A stretch of DNA of 64,000 bases from Typhlomys cinereus. Lineage: Eukaryota; Chordata; Mammalia; Rodentia; Platacanthomyidae. The stretch is taken from assembly GCA_023101885.1 (NCBI GenBank), contig JALPQD010000411.1:310001-374000 (forward strand). Direction: 5' to 3'. Below the pieces are notes generated by a model, which was given only the letters and a program-made list of their open reading frames with translations, searched no databases and was not told the DNA's origin. Shown here piece after piece: positions 57,972-64,000 of the stretch (the first letter of the stretch is position 1; each line of letters starts with the position of its first letter). Position numbers and translations under genes: made by a program.

Positions 57972-58091
57972 TTTTCCTCAAGAAACTCATACTCTGGTAA
58001 GACAATTCAGTAAAAACATTTTATGACTGTATCTGCTTATTTCCTTAACTACTAATACCTGAGTACTCAATAAACTTATATTACTGTACTA
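57972..58091 (+). repeat. 120-bp direct duplication, copy 2
   Basis: See copy 1 at 56992-57111. The offset is exactly 980 bp. Confidence 0.95.
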
Positions 58092-61000
58092 ATAATGCCA
58101 AAGTAACCAATTTGGACACTCAAATAATTTTATTTTCCATGTGAAAATGAGGTGACTGGGTTATCTTTACATGGGTCATTCTGGATATGAAGGTGCAGTA
58201 GGAAAGGTGAAAATATTTTCGAAGAAAAACAGGATGATATCATTACCATGTACTGACAATGGGCAGAATGTTGACATTGTAAGGTGCGTCATTGGAGTAA
58301 TTCAGGCATGCATTGATGATAGAGTTATGCTAGTGGAAATTAGCTGGAAAAGTAACAAAAGCAAAACCCACACAGAAGACATGATGGAAAATGTCCCCCC
58401 AAGAAATGGATCATTGATAAATCTAGAAAAATTAGGCAAAAATCATAAATCTGAATCTCTAGAATCTCTGATATGATATCACTTACCCATAAAAGAGCAT
58501 CATTTCATTCTGAGTACTCTCAGAAACAAACTATTCACATTCATGTGTGTGGCTAAAGACAGTGAAGGGAAATTCTTATTTTTTAGAAAGATAGTGTATC
58601 AATTATTTTGGACACTTTAAAGTATGGGACAAAGAACAATGTTTAACTTATCTTGGGGGATAATTTTAGAACCAGAAATCCAGAAGGTTAAACACCAGTG
58701 TGTGACAACAAAGAATGGAAGACTGAACTACTCAGGAACATATAAAAACAATGTCCAAGAAAGGAGATTCACACCACTAACATGTCATGAAATTCTGGAG
58801 ATAATACAAAGATGTCTCCAGGGATTAAATAGGCACTCCTGTCATTAAAGGAGACTGCCACAATAGGTTTAAGTAGAATCCAGTTTGCAACTGCTTATGG
58901 GTGTCATTGTGAGAGAATTTAAAACTCATTTGCTTTTCTCTTCATTTCCTTCTTTCTTTTAACAAGAGAGAATTAACATCAGATTCAGGATTGAGAGTTC
59001 AAACATGTTCACACTAAAGTTTTGCTGTCTTCCATTCTGCAAACCAAAGCTATCAAGGTAAGTCATGGTAGCCTCTTGGGATATGTATATTTTCTTTCTC
59101 GTAAATGTAAGCTACATAATTAAAAGATCATCACTGAGAATTAAAGACTCAACATTGTTAAATGGAAAATTAAGAAGGAAATGGAGGGTTCTTCTTGCCA
59201 TAAACTTACTATATGTATTTACCCCAGCTCAAATGCAATGCTTAAGAACTTTTTCATTGCCAGCCCTTAAATAAAACTCATGAATTAAAAATAGTATGAA
59301 CAGAAGCTTCCTGTAACTAATTGTGTGTGTTTATGTGTATGTGTGTATGTGTGCAAATGTGTGTGTGTGTGTGTGTAGGATTTTCCCTAGAATTACCATC
59401 ACCATATTTAATGCTTTGTTTTAGATTTATTTGCTTATTCAATCATTCATTTTTATTGCACAGAAAATATGCTGAAAAACACTAAGCTAATTGGAAACAC
59501 AGAGTTGAATATCACTGACAAAATCACTTTAATGGAATTGATATCCTTATATGGGTGTGAATTCATACACAAGTAAATAAGTAATGCTCTGATATAATGC
59601 ATATACAAAGAAAGCAAAGCAGAATGAAAGACAGTGTAATAGAGTATGCGCAACCATGAAGTGATATTGGAGACATCACTGAGATAAATATGACTGATGG
59701 CATGGAAACTACTACCAAGAGAATTTGAAATGCAAGTGCTGTGTTTATCACAGTCATTTTCTCATAGTTCTGGACCATCTGCTGATATATCTCTATATTT
59801 TGTCTTTATTATTGCTTAGAAACATTTAGAACCTTAAAGAGAAAAAACATATGTATCAATATCCTCTTTCTATATGCATCTACAAATTCCTCTGAGTAGA
59901 TTAAATCATGAAGCAATAATTTTATCCATACTTCCTGCAAACTGTCAAATATCAAAGCCAATCCCTCTATTAGGCAGGTAGCTGATGAGTATAAGCATAA
60001 TTACTAAATATAATGACTGAAGAGTAAGAAACATACTAAGAAATTAAATGGGCATGAAAAGGAATTAATCAAACACAATTAAGTAAATGGCAGGATATTA
60101 GCAAATCGTCATTTTCTATACAAATTAAGCAATTTCTACATTGAGTAATTGAGTCAACATTAACATTCCCTAAAAATATAAGTTGTAACATCACATTCCC
60201 AGTGTGAAAACATCTATTACCCACTTTAGTAATATGCTTTACCCCAAGGTGAATATCACAGTTCTCTCCACAGTATCTTGTATTTATCATTAGACATATT
60301 CACTTAAGAAGTTTTAACTGTGCAAAGGGAAAAAAATCTCACATAAACTTGAAAATTTTCCTGTCTAACCCCTTATTTATAATACCCAAGCTGAGAAAGA
60401 AATGTTCAGCTTGACGAATGGACCTTTTAAGACAGTATGTTACATGCTACATCAATTTCATCTTTTAAGAATTGGCTGTTCAAATGATCAAAGTAAAAGC
60501 AGTTCCAGAATTATCTAAATTGATCACATTTTCAATGCACATGGATTAGCATGCACAATCCACCCCAGAAGAGAATAATATTCAGCATATATACATAATC
60601 GATAAATTTCAAACTATGTATCTCACTTTCAGGTAATGTACCTAAGGTTGGGTTCTGCCATCTCAGAAACACAAAGGATCATTGTCCTGTTTAATACATA
60701 GTATTCATTCAATCATGTTCTAATAAATTACAAAATACTGAGAAATATTCAAATTTGTCCACATTGGTTTCTTGACCCTTTTACCTTTTCTCTGACTTAA
60801 ACTAAATAACCCATATTCTTATTTTTCTTTATAAAATTGTAAGTCATTTATTATTGTGTATTGTATTTTTCACTTATATGCACATGTGTTAAATGCTTAG
60901 ACTTATAACTTGAAATGGCCCACAGAACTCCAAGCACAATTTTGTTAGTTTTGGCTTTCCTGAGAGGAACATGGTGTACTACTTGCAAGCTGTTCATTAG

Positions 61001-61150
61001 TCCTAAAACCCAAGATGTGCTCACTTATATATAAGAAATAGAAATATGTGTATCCTTGCACAGTAGAAAATCAAATCCATAAACTGCTTCACAGTCACTT
61101 TAGTACCTTAAATTATTGAAATAGGGGGTAACTTCAACAAAATTTATAAA
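58092..61150. other. Unannotated AT-rich stretch
   Basis: A 3-kb span with no identified repeat except a (GT)n at about 59323-59377. Plus-strand frames at 58171-58476 (101 codons) and 58624-58848 (74 codons) follow each other in a less AT-biased patch. I recognise no protein family in either, so they are not called as genes. Confidence 0.4.
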
Positions 61151-61155
61151 AGTGG

Positions 61156-61566
61156 TATGGTAGTTAGCCTGCATGGTTGCTGATAAATGACCATCAAGCA
61201 GCTTAAGGGAACAAGAGGTTCTCTTATTGATAGTCCAGTTACAGTCTATCCAGCTTGATGGGAAAGCACGCACCAACACCAGGCTGAGGGAACTGGCCAT
61301 ACCATCTCTATGTAATGGCTGAGAGAGGGACGATCCTTACATTCCAGACCAGCATGTCTATCCAAGGGTACACAAGGATGCCAACTTTCTTAATCCACTC
61401 TTGGTATTTTATTCCAGGGCCTAGTCCTACCCACTGGACCTTTCCCATCAGCTAGACAATCTCTTGAAGGTTTGCTCTTGATTAAACTCAACCATTAATT
61501 CTCTACAAATGTGCCCAGAGCTCAAAAACTCAACTGTCAAATTGACACCTGTGCCTAACCATGACA
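61156..61566 (-). mobile_element. ERVL/MaLR-type solo LTR, reverse strand
   Basis: The right edge reads GCCTAACCATGACA, the reverse of a TGTCATGGTTAGGC LTR start. The left edge TATGGTAGTTAGCC has lost the canonical base. A perfect 5-bp duplication AGTGG lies at 61151-61155 and 61567-61571. Confidence 0.78.
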
Positions 61567-61740
61567 AGTGGTTACTGTAGAAAGCCCAAGTGTGAAGTAA
61601 ACACTGAGCAAATACTTTACTCAGTATTCACCTAGTATTTTGTTGACTATAATTTACTATTTAGATACTTAAGAATTGCAATAAAGAAAAAACACCCTCC
61701 AATAAGTCATCCTTACACAGTTTGAGAAGAAAATATTGTA

Positions 61741-62139
61741 GTCCCTTCCCCCACTCCACCGCCCTGGATGCCCGCAGTCCAGCCGGCCTCACCCAGATCC
61801 TAGGTAAGCCCCAAGCCCACCCCCCAGCCCAAGAGCCCCAGGCAGCCCAAGGGACCCAGCTCCTCCCACCATCCAGCCTGAGCCCTGCAGGGACAGGGAG
61901 GAGGACACTCCCTCTGCGCACTGGCCCCGCCCCAGCTACCCCCAGGTTAAATAGCTCCCCGCCAATGCCCCAACTTCCCTTCCCCCACCCCGGACCGGTA
62001 CACACGCGCGGTCCAGCCAGGCCTCACCACGACCTAGGTAAGCTCCATCCCTGCCAACCCCCAGAACCCCAGATCAAATAATTCAATTTAGTGAAAAACA
62101 CACAGAAATTGAAAGAAGATCTTAAGGGTTAAAACGACA
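61741..62139 (+). promoter_or_regulatory. L1 5' UTR with ~234-bp monomer organisation
   Basis: TCCCTTCCCCCA-type starts occur at 61742 and 61976. The same GC box (CCCCGCCCCAGCT, about 61924) and TTAAATA element (61947-61953) occur as in the other copy. Splice-donor-like AG|GTAAGC occurs in both units (61802-61809 and 62036-62043). Less CpG-rich than the 36811 copy, as expected for an older methylated insertion. Confidence 0.8.
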
Positions 62140-63205
62140 ATGCCAAAGTCAAAGTGCAAATCCATGAGAAACAACACTCAAGTAAACAAATCTCCCACTG
62201 AAGGAATTAATCCCATAATGTTAGATTCCAACCAGAACAAACCCATGGAAAATGGCCATGAAAGCCTGACCCAGGATAACGACTTTCAAAATATGTTCAT
62301 TACCATGTTCAATATTATGAAAGAGGAAATCAGGGAGGAATTACATAATCGAATCAAATGCTTTGAAGAGGAACACAACAGACACTTGGAGGAGTTAAGA
62401 AAAACAGTGCAAGAAACAAAAACTGGCATAGAGCAGTTAAAACAGACTCAAGCAGAGTTTAAAACTGAGCTACAAGACAAGTTATCTTCAACCCAGAACT
62501 CCACAGAGAGTCTTATCAGCAGAACTAACTAAGCAGAAAACAGAATTTCAGACCTTGAAGATAAAGTGGGAGTACTAACCAGCTCAATGGAAGAGGTGGT
62601 TAAAGCCAAAAAGATACTTGAGAGAAATATCCAAGAGATATGGGACACCCTGAAGAAGCCTAACATGCGTATTCATGGAATACCAGAGCAAGAATCTCAA
62701 AATACCACCCCTGAGAAAATTTTTCAAACGATCATCAAGGAAAACTTTCCTCATCTAAAAAAACAGAGGCCCATCCATATACAAGAGGCATTCCGCACCC
62801 CAAACAGATACGACCAAAACAAAAGCACGCCACGGCAAATAATAGTTAAAGCACTCCACATTCAAGATAAAGAACTGGTGATGAGAGCTTCAAGGGAGAA
62901 AAAACAAGTCACTTTTAAAGGTAAACCTATTAAAATAACAAATGACTTCTCAGTTGAAACAGTAAAAGCAAGAAGAGCTTGGAGAGATATACTTCAAGTA
63001 CTGAATGAGCAAAAATGTCAACCCAGCCTGATTTACCCTACAAAACTATCAGTCATGATCGAGGGAGAAAGAAAAATCTTCCAGCACAAAGACAACTTGA
63101 AGGGATATATGTCCACCAAACCAGGCCTTCAAAAAATACTAGAAATGATACTCAAGCGTGAAGAAAAAAAACAGGCATACCCAGGAGAACAGAAGGCAAG
63201 TATAA
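62140..63205 (+). pseudogene. L1 ORF1p, nonsense mutation and late frameshift
   Basis: Same protein as at 37196, beginning at the MPKSKCK start. TAA at 62530-62532 replaces a GAA codon present in the other copy, truncating the product at 130 residues, inside the coiled coil. The frame then continues open from 62533. Near 63166-63174 an extra A shifts the last ~15 codons out of register, so the current frame stops at 63246 instead of 63205. Confidence 0.93.
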
Positions 63206-63255
63206 CACCATTAACAGCGAAGCAATATACTTATAAAAGCTACTAAACATAATAA

Positions 63256-64000
63256 ATGTCTGGAATAAAAATAGTTTCTCCATTATAACACTAAATGTTA
63301 ATGGAATTAACTCACCGATCAAGAAACACAGATTATAAATTTGGATTAAAAATCACAAGCCATCAATCTGCTGCCTGCAGGAAACCCATCTCACCACAAA
63401 AGATAGTCATGCCCTAAAAATAAAAGACTGATCAACAATTCTACAAGCTAATGGAAGCAGAAAACAGGCAGGGGTAGCCATTATGCTATCAGACAAAGTG
63501 GACTTCAAACCAAAGAAAATTGTAAGAGACACGGATGGATTTACATTTTAGTCACAGGTACAATTCATCAGGAAGACTTCACAATACTGAACATATGTGC
63601 GCCCGATACGGGCCCCTCCACATTCATTAAGAAAACCCTACAGTGTCTAAAGCAAGAAATCAACCCCCAAACGATAATTCTTAGGGACTTCAACACTGTC
63701 CTCTCAACAAGGGATAGATCAACAGATCAAAAGCATAACAGAGACACTTTGGAACTTAATCAAACCCTGAAAGAAATGGACCCTACAGATCTCTATCGAA
63801 CTTTTCACCCACGCACCAACGAATACACATTTTTCTCAGCAGCACACGGAACTTTCTCCAAAATAGATCACATATTGGGCCACAAAACGAATCTACACAT
63901 GTACAAAAAAGTTGAAATTCTAACCTGTGCCCTATCAGACCACCACGGCCTAAAGCTGGACATCCACAACACAACAAACAAGAGAAAATACGCTAACTCC
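63256..64000 (+). pseudogene. L1 ORF2 5' part (endonuclease domain), decayed, partial
   Basis: Begins at ATG 63256, homologous to 38317. Small deletions right after the start (TCTGGAATAAAAATAG) shift the frame, and in-register stops follow (TATAAATTTGG near 63335; GACTGATC near 63427). The GACTTCAACA endonuclease block is still readable near 63689. Continues beyond the window. Confidence 0.92.

Larger units (their letters stand above)
61741..64000 (+). mobile_element. Second L1, decayed, truncated by the window edge
   Basis: 5' UTR, ORF1 and the start of ORF2 in the same order and strand as the 36811 element, highly similar along ORF1. It begins AGTCCCTTCCCCCACTCCAC after unrelated DNA. The 3' end and target-site duplication lie outside the window. 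Both reading frames carry disabling changes, so it is older than the 36811 copy. Confidence 0.95.

Noticed and set aside
61690..61740. TCCTTACACAGT near the second L1 start resembling 43249-43260
   Set aside because: A 12-bp match only; too short to claim that both L1 copies inserted in the same older repeat.

Overview
The window is mammalian nuclear DNA: AT-rich, with no complete host protein-coding gene, rRNA, true tRNA gene or CRISPR array that I can support. Almost everything recognisable is transposable-element DNA. The mix of B1, B2, B3, B4 and ID-type SINEs, ERVL/MaLR-type LTRs and L1 elements whose 5' UTR is built from ~230-bp GC-rich monomers points to a rodent of the mouse-related clade. 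The dominant young tRNA-derived SINE and the L1 do not look like the Mus or Rattus versions as I know them, so a more distant myomorph (for example a jerboa-like or mole-rat-like lineage) is my guess; this is inference, not a species call.

Layout. 1-36 kb is intergenic or intronic sequence with scattered repeats: a nested B1/L1/SINE stack (0.7-1.4 kb), young SINEs at 1.1, 7.0, 10.1, 10.7 and 20.0 kb, older SINEs, microsatellites, a 350-bp purine tract (9.5-9.8 kb), L1 remnants and several LTRs (17.1, 23.6, 27.5, 28.8, 31.6, 33.8 kb). 36.8-43.2 kb is a full-length sense-strand L1 with a 16-bp target-site duplication, a two-monomer promoter, an open ORF1, an ORF2 broken only by three single-base frameshifts, a 3' UTR with a G-rich tract, and about 105 bp of extra 3' sequence that looks like a 3' transduction. 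It sits inside an older repeat that also occurs at 56.3-56.8 kb. 50.6-52.2 kb is a 5'-truncated L1 made of two tandem 3' UTRs inside a single 18-bp target-site duplication. 54-54.9 kb is a solo LTR with a SINE nested in it. 57-58 kb has a 120-bp near-identical direct duplication. 61.2-61.6 kb is another solo LTR, and 61.7-64.0 kb is the start of a second, decayed L1 that runs off the window.

Functionally the only system here is retrotransposition: L1 supplies ORF1p (RNA-binding chaperone) and ORF2p (endonuclease and reverse transcriptase), and the A-tailed, TSD-flanked SINEs are presumed to have been mobilised by that machinery. The points most worth checking are the homopolymer location of two of the three L1 frameshifts, the 3' transduction, the tandem-3'UTR insertion, and the monomeric L1 promoter with built-in splice-donor motifs.
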